From Prevotella merdae (lineage in GTDB: Bacteria; Bacteroidota; Bacteroidia; Bacteroidales; Bacteroidaceae): 64,000 bases of DNA. The translations under genes and the position numbers were made by a program. Shown in pieces: positions 1 through 9,071 of the stretch (the first letter of the stretch is position 1; each line of letters starts with the position of its first letter). Where the stretch lies: contig NZ_LT985325.1 in NCBI RefSeq assembly GCF_900290275.1, positions 236,808 to 300,807 on the forward strand, in the 5' to 3' direction. A model generated the notes under the pieces. That model searched no databases and was not told the DNA's origin. It worked only from the letters and a program-made list of their open reading frames with translations.

Positions 1-1925
1 GTAGTACGCTCGGCATGAGCATTGTCTAACGGGTGAAAGTCCCGAGCAAGCCCTAATAGCGGGAATTGCATAGTCAAAGGCAAGGGTGTTCATCGCGAGA
101 TGAAATCTGAAGGAAGCCCAAGACAAACATCTGACCTAACGGACAGAAACTTCATATAAGGCATGTGACCGTGGGTGAGGTTGCTATTCAAACCAAAGCC
201 CAATAGCTATTCGGAACGGTCGGTGTAAATGAAGTAGGTATAAGATGGAAAGACAACGCCCTTATCCGAGGAGGTCTCACGGACGCTTCAAATAGTTGTT
301 TTTACGAAAGAAGTGGAGTAAAGCTTGCCGTGAGAAGTCAGCAGACGTCATAGTAGTGCAACAATCGATAACGTTGCACGAAGGGCTGAACCTAACAATT
401 AAACGATAGTAATTGAAACATACCTTATGAAGGAAAGAATGCAGAAAACATTATCCCAAGTTAATGGCTGCCCCCAAAGAAATAGGTCGGAAACCGAATG
501 GTATGGGGGAGTGCAGACCTTCATGTGGATGTGTGAAGACAACATCGTGGAAGTACCATTCGACAAGGAACACCTTTTCGAGCAAATTCTTAGTCCCACA
601 AATCTCAATCGAGCATACAAAGCAGTTATGAGAAACAAGGGCTGTGGTGGTATCGACAAGATGTCGTGCGAGCAATTGTTCCCATGGCTCCTGACCAATA
701 AGGATGAACTCACCCGTTCCTTGATGGACGGTTCTTACCGTCCGAACCCAGTAAAAAGGGTAGAAATACCCAAGGACAATGGCAAGATGCGCCTGTTGGG
801 AATACCTACAGTAGTAGACCGTCTGGTGCAACAAGCCATCAACCAAGTATTGACTCCCATCTATGAGAACCAATTCTCCAAGACGAGCTACGGCTTCCGT
901 CCGAGAAGAGGATGCCATGACGCACTACGAGGAGCGCGAAGGATAGTCAACGAAGGCTACATATATGTAGTCGACCTTGACCTTGAACGCTTCTTCGACA
1001 CGGTGAGCCATAGCAAACTCATAGAAATCCTCAGCCGTACGATAAAAGACGGCAGAGTGGTCAGTCTTATACACAAATATCTCCGAAGTGGTGTAATGAA
1101 CAAAGGTTTGTTTGAAGCGAGCGAGGAAGGAACTCCCCAAGGCGGTCCGCTAAGTCCATTGTTGAGTAACATAATGCTCAACGAATTGGACAAGGAACTT
1201 GAACGCAGAGAACTCCCCTTTGTGCGCTATGCCGATGACTCGATGATATTCTGCAAGTCCAAAAGGGCTGCAATGCGAGTGAAGGAGTCTATAACCCGAT
1301 TTATAGAGAATACTCTATATCTCAAAGTCAACAAGGAAAAGACCGTAGTGTCGTATGTGCGCGGAGTGAAATACCTCGGCTACTCCTTTTATGTGATGAA
1401 AGGCGAATGCCAACTCACGGTGCACCCAAAGTCCAAAGCCAAGATGAAGTCAAGGTTGAAAGAACTGACAAACCGCAGCAATGGATGGGGATATGCCAAG
1501 AGAAAGCAGAAGCTGAAAGAATACATACGAGGTTGGGTCGGCTATTATCACTTTGCCAATATGAAGCGTCTCTTGCTTGTAACAGACGAATGGTTAAGAC
1601 GTAGAATACGCATGTGTATATGGAAAGCTTGGAAGAAAGTCAAGACAAAAGTGGCAAACCTCATTAGATGCGGTATCAATAAATACCAAGCATACGAATG
1701 GGGTAACACTCGCAAGGGCTATTGGCGAATAGCTGACAGCCCTGTTCTAAAAAGGGCGATAGATAACAATAAACTACGCTCCGCAGGGTATGCTACTTTA
1801 ATGGAGGCGTATCTCGAATGGTATCCAAAATAGGAACCGCCGTATGCGGAACCGCACGTACGGTGGTGTGAGAGGTCGGAAAACGAAAGTAGGAAGAAAA
1901 CTGCTTCGTTTTCCTCCTACTCGAT
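1..1925 (+). mobile_element. Group II intron (5' tip outside window)
   Basis: A self-splicing retroelement. The first ~420 bases have the folded-RNA look of domains I-III of bacterial group II introns, including the conserved run CTAACGGGTGAAAGTCCCG at about 28-46. An intron-encoded reverse transcriptase follows (427-1833). After its stop, a domain V-like hairpin lies at about 1834-1871 (arms around CCGTATGCGG and CCGCACGTACGG), then a domain VI-like hairpin (GTAGGA...TCCTAC, about 1889-1920), with the 3' end near 1925. By family comparison the 5' GTGYG end should lie a few bases before position 1. The insertion point is only about 16 bp past the stop codon of the convergent gene at 1942, so no coding sequence is broken. 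The exact 3' boundary is inferred. Confidence 0.85.
427..1833 (+). CDS. ltrA: Group II intron reverse transcriptase/maturase
   Basis: A 468-aa intron-encoded protein that assists splicing of its own intron and reverse-transcribes it into new sites. The RT palm is visible: the DLDLERFFD motif with the first catalytic Asp near residue 183, GTPQGGPLSP at 236-245, and the YADD catalytic box at 268-271. The C-terminal part (about 340-450) matches the GIIM maturase (X) domain, including GWVGYYHFANM. No HNH endonuclease follows the maturase domain, as in intron classes that rely on nicked or single-stranded targets. The reading frame is intact, so the element may still be mobile. The start at 427 lies in domain IV of the intron. 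Confidence 0.93.
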   Translation: MKERMQKTLSQVNGCPQRNRSETEWYGGVQTFMWMCEDNIVEVPFDKEHLFEQILSPTNLNRAYKAVMRNKGCGGIDKMSCEQLFPWLLTNKDELTRSLMDGSYRPNPVKRVEIPKDNGKMRLLGIPTVVDRLVQQAINQVLTPIYENQFSKTSYGFRPRRGCHDALRGARRIVNEGYIYVVDLDLERFFDTVSHSKLIEILSRTIKDGRVVSLIHKYLRSGVMNKGLFEASEEGTPQGGPLSPLLSNIMLNELDKELERRELPFVRYADDSMIFCKSKRAAMRVKESITRFIENTLYLKVNKEKTVVSYVRGVKYLGYSFYVMKGECQLTVHPKSKAKMKSRLKELTNRSNGWGYAKRKQKLKEYIRGWVGYYHFANMKRLLLVTDEWLRRRIRMCIWKAWKKVKTKVANLIRCGINKYQAYEWGNTRKGYWRIADSPVLKRAIDNNKLRSAGYATLMEAYLEWYPK

Positions 1926-1941
1926 TTGTATGTTGCTATAC

Positions 1942-3336
1942 TTATTTCATTATCTTGACAGTCTTGCTGCCTTGCTTCATGATATAGAGACCCTTGGCAT
2001 TGCCATTAACCTTCATACCCTGGAGGTTGTAGAATGTTGCAGGTTCGTCGGCATTGGCATTTATACCCTTAATGGCTGTTACAGTAGCATCAACGAAAGA
2101 GTCGTATGTCACCTTCATGTATGGTAAGTATGCATCCTCGTCAGAGTCGTAATCCGACTCAATGTCTTCGGTCATCTCTCCGTGAGGTCCATCGTACTTG
2201 TATTCGTGCTTAATGCCATCAACAAGTACAGCACCAGTTTTGCTGTTTTCGGCATACATATTCTCTTCCGAAGTTTCCCATTCTTCTTGTAGGATGCTAT
2301 TGCCATGGTCATCAAACTTCTCTTCAATATAGTTGGCGCTTACTACCTGGTTATAATTATAAATATACATACCATATCGGTAGCTTCCGTTGTTGTCTGT
2401 GAATTCCAACTTTTCCTCTGCATATATCACAGAAGCTGGGTATCCATCATATGTGACTCTGATGGTGAAGGCTCCATTGTCCTTTGCGTCTACATTAAAC
2501 TTTAATGTAATATCGTCTTCAGGAATAGTGCATGACTTCAGTTGGTTGGTTTCACTGATAAGGTCTAACGGGTCGGTACTGGTTAATTGTCCATCCGACT
2601 TAGTCCAAGTCATGTCGGTGTATGTCTCTGTTATGCCATATGTTGCATCGTCCTCGTCATAACCATAGCATGTGATGGTTGTAGGAGCATTTCCGCCATT
2701 GGCATATTCAATCTCCATACGTTCGCTTTCGGCGTATTCGCCACCGCTCATTGTGTATTTGGTCAGTTTGGTAATATTGCCATTGCTATTTCGCTCGATA
2801 GTTGTGTAGTTGGAGCCTCTACCAGTCGTTGTGCCACCTTCTCCATCGGATACTTTAGATTCATATTTTGTGGTATATCCAGTTTGCTCGTCATATTCCT
2901 GAACACGTTCCGAGTAAGTTTCGTATGTTTTACCGTCCTCAGAAATAGACATAATTTGGTGGGTTATTTGACCTTTAGAGTTGTATGTATTCTCGAGCTT
3001 TGTAAAGTCACCACCTGCATCAAGTACCTGAGTCAGTACAAGACCTTGTGCATTGTAGGTATAATTGTTCTCTGCATCCTTATCCCAACCCTCATCGTAC
3101 GAGTACTGGATGTCGTGCTGTGGTTTCCATATAGCAGCCTCATTGGCACGTTTGGCGCGCATAGTCTTAATTGTTGCCGGCATGGTTTTAACGGCATGCA
3201 TATTCTTTTCAAACTTCTCAAGCAGAGCTTTAGTTTTTACTGGCAGTATGTTCTTGTCGGCAGATGTCTGTGCAAAAGCGCCAGTGGCGACGAATGTAGC
3301 CGTAAGTACGGCAAGTGTAAAATTTTTCATAAGCAT
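1942..3336 (-). CDS. Secreted protein with YD-like repeats and sorting-like tail
   Basis: A 464-aa exported protein. It has a clear signal peptide (cleavage after GAFA, about residue 22). The body is rich in short repeats of the type YNAQGLVLTQ / YNSKGQITH, similar in style to RHS/YD repeats, with many Asp, Glu, Thr and Tyr. The last ~30 residues (FYNLQGMKV...GLYIMKQGSKTVKIMK) resemble the type A sorting tails of the type IX secretion system, suggesting export across the outer membrane. It is a tandem paralogue of the next gene (3363-4715), separated by 26 bp. The alternative start MKNF is two codons downstream. Function is unknown; surface exposure is inference. The group II intron ends just behind its stop codon. 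Confidence 0.75.
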   Translation of the reverse strand: MLMKNFTLAVLTATFVATGAFAQTSADKNILPVKTKALLEKFEKNMHAVKTMPATIKTMRAKRANEAAIWKPQHDIQYSYDEGWDKDAENNYTYNAQGLVLTQVLDAGGDFTKLENTYNSKGQITHQIMSISEDGKTYETYSERVQEYDEQTGYTTKYESKVSDGEGGTTTGRGSNYTTIERNSNGNITKLTKYTMSGGEYAESERMEIEYANGGNAPTTITCYGYDEDDATYGITETYTDMTWTKSDGQLTSTDPLDLISETNQLKSCTIPEDDITLKFNVDAKDNGAFTIRVTYDGYPASVIYAEEKLEFTDNNGSYRYGMYIYNYNQVVSANYIEEKFDDHGNSILQEEWETSEENMYAENSKTGAVLVDGIKHEYKYDGPHGEMTEDIESDYDSDEDAYLPYMKVTYDSFVDATVTAIKGINANADEPATFYNLQGMKVNGNAKGLYIMKQGSKTVKIMK

Positions 3337-3362
3337 TGAATTTTTTTGTTTGTGATATTGAG

Positions 3363-4715
3363 TTATTTTATAATCTTCTTTCCGTTTATGATGTATATGC
3401 CGTGGGGTAGTGTGGCGGTATCCGATTGAGCAACCTTTACACCTTGCAATGTGTATACTCCGTTGGCGTTATGCTTGCTTTTCTGTTGTATTGTGCAGTG
3501 GCTTATTCCTGTTGAAACATTTGTAAAATCGTCGGCAACAACCTTTGAGTCGGGCATATACTCATTGTCGTTGTAGCTGAAAGTCCATGTAGTGGTCTGG
3601 GTTATCTCGCCATGTTCTCCACCGTAAACGTATTCGTTGCGTATGCCGTCGGCAATCTTAGCGTTTTCAATGCCGGTTTGCGACACATTGCGACTTTCGT
3701 ACAACACAATGTTTTTATGGTCGTCGTATGAAGTCTCAATTATTGTACCCTGATATAGATCGTCGTCGGTTGCGGCATTGCCCTCAATATTGAAATAGAA
3801 GAGATCGCTGTATTTGAAACTGCCGTTATCATCCAAAGTCTCGTATTTCTGTATTTCCTTCTGCGACTTTAGACTTTCGGCTGTGTATGTCTGCTCTACC
3901 TCATACGAGCCGTTGCCCTTGTCTGTAGCTGTTAGGAGAATATCGCCATAGCTATCGCTTTTAATAGTTGCCGACTCCAGGAAGTTGCCGTTAGTAAACC
4001 AGTTGGTAGAGTAGGCACCAAGGTATTCGCCTGTGTTTTTTGCCCATTTCAGATCCACGTATTTGGCAGATGTAGTTAGCGTGCTACCATTAGATGTTTG
4101 GTATTCGTATGAAACGGGAGCCTTGCTTGTACCATTATATGTGAACAGACTCTTTATCTGGTCAGTGTAGTGGTCGGGAGCATCAAGAATCGACTTAGTT
4201 ATGCTTGTAACTCTGCCTTGGTTGTCGCGCTCAATAGTTCGTTTGTAGCAACTGCCATAAAAGTGTTGCCACTCTCCGTTGCTGATGGTACTAAAGAAAA
4301 AAGACGTGGCAAGGTCGTGGATATAAGGATCGTATGTGTATTCTTTCATCATACGAGGTTTTAGTTCGTCCGAACCATTGTCTGTGCGATAAGTGGTTTC
4401 GGTAAGAAGCTGTCCATTTTCGTCGTATGTGCTTACAATCTTTATCTTCTGTTTTCCATCGTCGGATAGTGATACAAGTATATTGCCAGATGTATTATAT
4501 GTGTAATAGTGTTCAGAGTCCTTAGTCCAACTATCGTTGTCATTGGGCATATAAAGAGTTTCGTGTGATGGCTTCCATAAGTCGTTGGCTTCTTTGGCGG
4601 CCGTCTTTATCTTTTGTGTATCTATTAGTTTGCTTTGCAGTAGGCTTGGTATCTGTGCAGAAGTGCTATAAGTGCAACCCAATGCTAAAGCAACAGAAAG
4701 TGTAAATTTTCTCAT
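3363..4715 (-). CDS. Secreted protein, tandem paralogue of the 1942-3336 product
   Basis: A 450-aa protein with signal peptide MRKFTLSVALALGCTYSTSAQ. It shares the architecture of its downstream neighbour: an N-terminal WKPSHETLY / WTKDSEHYYTYN segment, repeated YD-like strands (YDENGQLLTET, YTYDPY), an ENAKIADGIRNEYVYGGEHGE block matching TGAVLVDGIKHEYKYDGPHGE, and a C-terminal VYTLQGVKV...GIYIINGKKIIK sorting-like tail. The two genes are same-strand, 26 bp apart, and probably co-transcribed. Divergence between the copies is high, so the duplication is not recent. I do not recognise a function. Confidence 0.75.
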   Translation of the reverse strand: MRKFTLSVALALGCTYSTSAQIPSLLQSKLIDTQKIKTAAKEANDLWKPSHETLYMPNDNDSWTKDSEHYYTYNTSGNILVSLSDDGKQKIKIVSTYDENGQLLTETTYRTDNGSDELKPRMMKEYTYDPYIHDLATSFFFSTISNGEWQHFYGSCYKRTIERDNQGRVTSITKSILDAPDHYTDQIKSLFTYNGTSKAPVSYEYQTSNGSTLTTSAKYVDLKWAKNTGEYLGAYSTNWFTNGNFLESATIKSDSYGDILLTATDKGNGSYEVEQTYTAESLKSQKEIQKYETLDDNGSFKYSDLFYFNIEGNAATDDDLYQGTIIETSYDDHKNIVLYESRNVSQTGIENAKIADGIRNEYVYGGEHGEITQTTTWTFSYNDNEYMPDSKVVADDFTNVSTGISHCTIQQKSKHNANGVYTLQGVKVAQSDTATLPHGIYIINGKKIIK

Positions 4716-5018
4716 AATCTTTACATTTTATTGTTTGTTGTTGGTGAACGATGATGCAAATGTAATAAAAATAATTATAAATGCAATAAAATGTAACGAA
4801 AAATATAAATAATATTGTAAATAGACATAATTATGTCTTTATGTAACAAAAAGCGGAGGCCTATGTCCTCCGCTACCTTATTATATATATTACTGAACTT
4901 GCGAAAGTTCGGTTCATAATATACAGTAGTTCATTGAATACAGTATTTCGTTAAATATAGTACTCATTGAATACAGTAGAATAAAATACCACGTGTCAAG
5001 GATTTTTATAACAATCCA
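4716..5018. other. Intergenic region: terminator hairpin plus 17-bp tandem repeats
   Basis: No gene is seen. A hairpin with 8-bp arms (AGCGGAGG at 4852-4859, CCTCCGCT at 4867-4874) is followed on the minus strand by a T run and is the likely terminator of the dipeptidase gene. Between 4914 and 4980 there are four imperfect copies of a 17-bp unit (consensus TTCATTGAATACAGTAG; the ATACAGTA cores start at 4921, 4938, 4955 and 4971). A second small hairpin, GAACTTGCGAAAGTTC, lies at about 4895-4910. The rest is AT-rich upstream DNA of the 3363-4715 gene. Confidence 0.6.
4848..4874 (-). terminator. Intrinsic terminator of the dipeptidase gene
   Basis: GC-rich 8-bp stem (AGCGGAGG / CCTCCGCT) with a 7-base loop, followed in the minus-strand direction by TTTTTG. 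It lies about 145 bp downstream of the stop codon at 5019. Confidence 0.6.
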
Positions 5019-6467
5019 TTACACGTTCTTCAAGATGTCAAGCAAGTGATCCCATACCATTTGTACGGTTGGGATATACAGGCGCTCGTCTGGTGTATGA
5101 ACATCGCGCAGTGTAGGACCAAACGAAACCATGTCGAGGTTAGGATAGCGCTCTGAGAACAATCCGCACTCAAGACCGGCGTGAATGCCCTTAACGATAG
5201 GCTCTTTGCCGAAGAGTTTCTTATAAGACTCAACTGCAACCTTTGTGAGTTTGCTGTCTGGGTTCATCTTCCATGCAGGATAGCCGTCGCTCATCTTAAC
5301 CTCGGCACCGGCGAGTTCGAAAGCTGCCTTAACGGTGTTGGTTTCGTTCTCGAGGTTGCTCATAACGTTAGAGCGCTGCGAAGTAACGATATTTATCTCG
5401 TTATCAGAAGTAGCTACGCTTGCCACATTGTTAGATGTCTCAACCATATATGCAAGAGCCTCGTCCTGGCACATAGCAAACACGCCATTGTCAACAGCCT
5501 GCATAGCAAGTATGAAGCGATGGCTTACGCCCTTTTCGATAACGGCAGTTGCTTCTGCGCTTTCGAGATTGAACTCCATTGTTGTATCAGAAACGTGATA
5601 TTCTTCCTCAACATTGGCAGTAAATACGTTCCAGTCTACACGTATAGTTTCCTTCTCGCTTGCAGGTACAGCAAATACGATAACACCATCGCGAGGAATA
5701 GCGTTGTGCAACTTGCCAGAGTTGAATGATGCAAGATGTAGATCCATCTTCTCCTGCTCCTTGTAAAGGAAGCGTGTGAGAATCTTTATGGCATTAGCGC
5801 GCTTCTTGTTGATATCGTCGCCAGAGTGGCCACCCTTCAAACCCTTGATAGAAGCCTGGAGGAAGAAGTAACCCTCAGGAGCTTGCTCGCGTGTGAATGT
5901 AAACTTGGCAGATGTTGTCTTGCCACCAGCGCAAGAGATAAAGATCTGTCCCTCGTCCTCAGAGTCGAGGTTGATAAGCATATCGCCCTTCATGAAACCA
6001 GCCTTCATGCCCATAGCACCAGTGAGGCTTGTCTCCTCATCGCGTGTGAAAACACACTCGATAGGTCCATGTTCTATATCGTCGCTGTCGAGGATAGCCA
6101 ACTCAATAGCGCAGCCAATACCGTCGTCTGCACCAAGTGTTGTGCCTTTAGCTGTAAGCCACTCGCCGTCAACGTATGTCTGGATAGCATCTGTTTGGAA
6201 GTTGATGTCAACGTCTACAAGCTTGTCGCATACCATGTCCATGTGGCTCTGAAGGCTTACCATAGGAGCATTCTCGTGCCCCTTGGTGGCAGGCTTTCGG
6301 ATAATGACGTTGCCAGTCTCGTCTACCTCGTGCTCAAGGTTGCGCTTCTCGGCAAACTCCTTAAGATAATCAATCATCTTCTCCTCGTGCTTAGAAGGAC
6401 GAGGAATCTTGTTGATTTCAGCAAACTGCTCGAATACGCGAGCAGGTTTCAATTCACAATTACTCAT
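5019..6467 (-). CDS. pepD: Aminoacyl-histidine dipeptidase (M20 family)
   Basis: A 482-aa cytosolic metallodipeptidase that splits dipeptides with broad specificity, including Xaa-His. M20-family landmarks are clear: the metal-binding SLQSHMDMV box (His75, Asp77), the bridging-Asp segment TLGADDGIG (about 110-117), and the general-base Glu in TRDEETSLTGAMG (Glu144/145). A second metal-ligand region is seen in GIHAGLECG near residue 430, and a final zinc His in VHTPDERL. The length matches the family (about 480-490). No signal peptide. The gene stands alone between the secreted paralogues and a divergent small membrane protein gene. Confidence 0.93.
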   Translation of the reverse strand: MSNCELKPARVFEQFAEINKIPRPSKHEEKMIDYLKEFAEKRNLEHEVDETGNVIIRKPATKGHENAPMVSLQSHMDMVCDKLVDVDINFQTDAIQTYVDGEWLTAKGTTLGADDGIGCAIELAILDSDDIEHGPIECVFTRDEETSLTGAMGMKAGFMKGDMLINLDSEDEGQIFISCAGGKTTSAKFTFTREQAPEGYFFLQASIKGLKGGHSGDDINKKRANAIKILTRFLYKEQEKMDLHLASFNSGKLHNAIPRDGVIVFAVPASEKETIRVDWNVFTANVEEEYHVSDTTMEFNLESAEATAVIEKGVSHRFILAMQAVDNGVFAMCQDEALAYMVETSNNVASVATSDNEINIVTSQRSNVMSNLENETNTVKAAFELAGAEVKMSDGYPAWKMNPDSKLTKVAVESYKKLFGKEPIVKGIHAGLECGLFSERYPNLDMVSFGPTLRDVHTPDERLYIPTVQMVWDHLLDILKNV

Positions 6468-6523
6468 TTTTTCTTAATTTCTTTATGTTGAAACAATATT
6501 AATCTGAATTTTCAATAATTTAT

Positions 6524-6554
6524 TTTGATATGCGGCGGATTTACTATACCTTTG
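6524..6554 (+). promoter_or_regulatory. Bacteroidota-type promoter for 6682 gene
   Basis: A TTG (-33 element, 6525-6527) is separated by 19 bases from a perfect TAnnTTTG -7 box, TACCTTTG, at 6547-6554. It points to the small membrane protein gene at 6682 and the Skp-like gene behind it. Confidence 0.6.
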
Positions 6555-6681
6555 CAGCGAGTAATTTGTTTCGCTGTGCTTTGCCCGCTGGGGTGGGGTA
6601 TGTCGAAACCATATATAATATATAAGGTATAACAAATATATTGGATGTGGTTTGCTGCATTCCGATACAAAGTTAGTAAAA

Positions 6682-6876
6682 ATGATTAAACTTTTGCTTT
6701 TAAGCCTGTTAATTATTGCTATAGCATTTGCATTGCTTTCAATAAAGTTGCTGCTCAAGCGCAATGGTAAGTTCTCGTCACAGCACGTACACGACAATCC
6801 GGGTTTGCGTAAACTCGGAATACACTGTGTTATGGATCAAGACAGAGAGGCAAGAGACAAGAACAGAGCCTATTAA
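6682..6876 (+). CDS. Small single-pass membrane protein
   Basis: A 64-aa protein beginning MIKLLLLSLLIIAIAF, one strong transmembrane helix (residues 2-22). A conserved-looking soluble tail follows, with HDNPGLRKLGIHCVMDQDREAR. I recall similar small proteins in Bacteroides and Prevotella with the same pattern: one helix, then a GI.CV..QD.EAR motif. I therefore treat it as real although its function is unknown. The Met at 6682 is chosen because the upstream extension to 6652 adds only polar residues and because a good promoter lies at 6524-6554. It precedes the Skp-like lipoprotein gene by 58 bp and is probably in the same transcript. Confidence 0.7.
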   Translation: MIKLLLLSLLIIAIAFALLSIKLLLKRNGKFSSQHVHDNPGLRKLGIHCVMDQDREARDKNRAY

Positions 6877-6934
6877 GAGTTTTGACTTTTGAGTTGAGAG
6901 TTTTAATTCAATTTGATAATAATAAATAATAGAT

Positions 6935-7558
6935 ATGAACAAGAAAAACATTTTTGGTACACTTGTCGTTGCAGCTATGGCAGCAATGACAATGACTTCT
7001 TGCGACAAGTCAAAGTCGCAGACAGATGACAAACCAGTTGCTACACAGACAGCTTCTACTGACACAAAGGTTGCCTTTGTAGAGGTAGACAGCATTATGT
7101 CACAGTATAAGTTCTGTAAGGACTATTCGCTTATTCTTCAGAAGAAGGGTCAGAATATCCAGAACACTCTTGCACAGAAGCAGCAAGCTCTTGAGGCAGC
7201 AGCTGCCAACTTCCAGCAGAAGGTACAGCAGAATGCATACACACGTGAGCAGGCACAGCAGATACAGATGTCTCTTCAGAAGCAGAACAATGATCTTCAG
7301 GCTCTTAACCAGCGTCTAAGTTCTGAGTTCCAAGCAGAGACAGAGAAGTACAACAACGCTCTGCGCGACTCTATCCAGCACTTCCTCGCTGTATACAATA
7401 AGGACAAGAAGTACAGCCTTATCCTTTCAAAGGCTGGCGATAATATCCTTTATGCTGACAAGACACACGACATCACCAACGAGGTTATCGCAGGTCTTAA
7501 CAAGGCTTACAAGCAGGCTCCTAAGGAGGCAAAGGCTGCAGATACAAAGAAGAAGTAA
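6935..7558 (+). CDS. OmpH/Skp-family periplasmic chaperone-like lipoprotein
   Basis: A 207-aa lipoprotein: signal peptide with lipobox MTSC (Cys23), then a short linker and a long charged, Gln-rich coiled-coil region (about 60-160). The segment starts VAFVEVDSIMSQYKFCKDYS, the typical first strand and helix of OmpH/Skp proteins. A C-terminal strand (YSLILSKAGDNILYADKTHDIT) matches the trimerising core of the family. Skp-like proteins escort unfolded outer-membrane proteins through the periplasm. The lipid anchor, likely to the outer membrane, is common for Bacteroidota versions but not for E. coli Skp. A strong terminator follows at 7580-7615. Confidence 0.85.
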   Translation: MNKKNIFGTLVVAAMAAMTMTSCDKSKSQTDDKPVATQTASTDTKVAFVEVDSIMSQYKFCKDYSLILQKKGQNIQNTLAQKQQALEAAAANFQQKVQQNAYTREQAQQIQMSLQKQNNDLQALNQRLSSEFQAETEKYNNALRDSIQHFLAVYNKDKKYSLILSKAGDNILYADKTHDITNEVIAGLNKAYKQAPKEAKAADTKKK

Positions 7559-7579
7559 TAAATACATTATATAATAAGT

Positions 7580-7620
7580 AGCGCCGCCGAAGATATTATC
7601 GTCTTCGGCGGCGCTGTCTT
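7580..7620 (+). terminator. Strong intrinsic terminator after the Skp-like gene
   Basis: A perfect 14-bp GC-rich stem (7580-7593 with 7602-7615), an 8-base loop, then TGTCTTT. It lies 21 bp past the stop codon at 7558. Confidence 0.85.
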
Positions 7621-7808
7621 TATAAGCTATAAGGATAAGTGGGGTGTTGTTTCTGCTGTGTGTTATTTGCTGAAGATCAGTCACTCAACGTGGTTGTGCT
7701 GCTGATCTTGTGCCCGACAGCATCGGCTAAGAAAAAGACCGACAGCCTGGAGATTGTAAAGCTCAAGAGCAAGATAGAGCATGTGATTATTACAAACGGA
7801 CAACAAAA

Positions 7809-7848
7809 AAACAACATCATCTATACTTAAAGTAAGACGATGTTGTTT
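7809..7848 (-). terminator. Intrinsic terminator of the YitT-family gene
   Basis: Inverted repeat AAACAACATCATC (7809-7821) with GACGATGTTGTTT (7836-7848), one mismatch. On the minus strand it is followed by a run of seven T, just after the stop codon at 7853. Confidence 0.7.
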
Positions 7849-7852
7849 TATG

Positions 7853-8788
7853 TTATTCCTTATTCTGCTGCATCTTCTCGCGCAACTCCTTCAGATTGAG
7901 CTTTCGATGTGCCTTGACACGGTCGAATCCCTGTCCGTATACACCTACAACGGCCGACTGTGCTACGAAGGCATTAGGGTCTATCTCATCAATTAGTTCG
8001 AAGATAAAGTTCGACTCGCTCTTCTTTGCTATGCAGAATATCACCTTGATGTCTTTCTTCGTAAAGAATCCGCTACCGTTTAGCATAGAGCAACCTCGGT
8101 CGGCTATCTCGTTGATGGCCTCGCCTATCTCCTGATATTTGTCAGAGATGATGAAGAACTGCACACTTTGGCGCAACGAGTTTACCAAATGGTCTACAAC
8201 AAACGAGATGACAAACAGTAGCACGTAGCCATATAGTACCTTCTCCCAGTCTTGCAACACTACATACGAAGATGTAATAATTGTAAGATCGCAGAACAGG
8301 ATGATGTGGCCTAACGAAACATCGCGATATTTGTGTATCATAGCCGCTATAACGTCCGAACCACCAGTAGAGCCTCCTGCAGATAGACCCATACCAATGC
8401 TTGTACCCAAGAACACAGCTCCTACCATACATGCCATAAACTTTTGGTCGGCAAGCAGATGCAGTCCTGGAGGTATAACGCTCTGCAGTATAGCCGAGCC
8501 TACTGTGAATACTACTACTCCATAAATAGTTTTGGCACAAAAGTGCCATCCTAGTACCTTTAAGGCTATAATTAGCAGCACGCCGTTAAGCGCAAAGAAG
8601 GTGTTTTGTACTGGGATGCCAGTTCCCCAATACACAATCGATGCCACACCCATAATGCCGCCAGTGGTTATCTCGTTTGGCAGCAGGAATAGGTTGAGGC
8701 CGATAACGCCTAACATCATTGCGATAGTGATGATGCCATAGTCGCGCAACTGGCGCAACAACTTACCTTTGTTTCTTCTTGATTGCAT
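7853..8788 (-). CDS. YitT family membrane protein (DUF161 + DUF2179)
   Basis: A 311-aa inner-membrane protein from the Met at 8788. Five or six hydrophobic helices (about residues 12-185, including IITIAMMLGVIGLNLFLLP and AGGSTGGSDVIAAMI with the GGxxGGxD motif) are typical of the YitT/DUF161 core. A soluble C-terminal DUF2179 domain follows (QFFIISDKYQEIGEAINE...GSGFFTKKDIKVIFC), which folds like a PII-type regulatory domain. The cargo is not established for the family. An upstream in-frame Met at 8863 is rejected because a good promoter lies between the two starts. No clear operon partner. Confidence 0.85.
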   Translation of the reverse strand: MQSRRNKGKLLRQLRDYGIITIAMMLGVIGLNLFLLPNEITTGGIMGVASIVYWGTGIPVQNTFFALNGVLLIIALKVLGWHFCAKTIYGVVVFTVGSAILQSVIPPGLHLLADQKFMACMVGAVFLGTSIGMGLSAGGSTGGSDVIAAMIHKYRDVSLGHIILFCDLTIITSSYVVLQDWEKVLYGYVLLFVISFVVDHLVNSLRQSVQFFIISDKYQEIGEAINEIADRGCSMLNGSGFFTKKDIKVIFCIAKKSESNFIFELIDEIDPNAFVAQSAVVGVYGQGFDRVKAHRKLNLKELREKMQQNKE

Positions 8789-8832
8789 AAATTGTGGTAT
8801 CTTTAGATTAGTTTCATTTTTATCTCTGTATG

Positions 8833-8863
8833 CAAAGTTAATAAGAATAAATAAAAACGGCAA
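8833..8863 (-). promoter_or_regulatory. Promoter of the YitT-family gene
   Basis: Minus-strand TAACTTTG -7 box at 8833-8840, with TTG (8861-8863) 20 bases upstream as the -33 element. It gives a leader of about 40 bases to the start at 8788 and excludes a start at 8863. Confidence 0.65.
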
Positions 8864-9004
8864 GAATTTTTGCTGACAACGTTTTGTTGGATAGTTTAAT
8901 TTTCTGTTTAGGAGTTGGAAAATAATGAAATCGTAGTGTTTGGCAATATTAGTATCTTATAAAAAATATCTTTAAAGAGACGTACGTATTTCATTAAAAA
9001 GTTG

Positions 9005-9012
9005 TATCTTTG
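9005..9012 (+). promoter_or_regulatory. -7 box upstream of nth
   Basis: TATCTTTG matches TAnnTTTG and lies 60 bp before the nth start. No good -33 TTG is seen, so it is a weak call. Confidence 0.4.
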
Positions 9013-9071
9013 AAATTCAAAATACTTCCAATCAATATAATGCTATTGGATGATTACGAAAGAAGACAGAT

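Noticed and set aside
2587..3339. Long open frame antisense to the first secreted paralogue (and many similar antisense frames across the window, such as 14 kb and 49-50 kb).
   Set aside because: They mirror the codon structure of genes on the other strand, lack promoters and give no recognisable protein.
7639..7830. A 63-codon frame with a GTG start after the Skp-like gene, including a hydrophobic stretch and KKKTDSLEIVKLKSK.
   Set aside because: It follows a strong terminator, has no promoter box or ATG, and its end is built from the YitT terminator hairpin. It may be a gene remnant but I cannot support a real gene.
8788..8863. N-terminal extension of the YitT protein from a Met at 8863.
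   Set aside because: A consensus promoter (8833-8863) lies within the extension, so transcription begins downstream of that Met.
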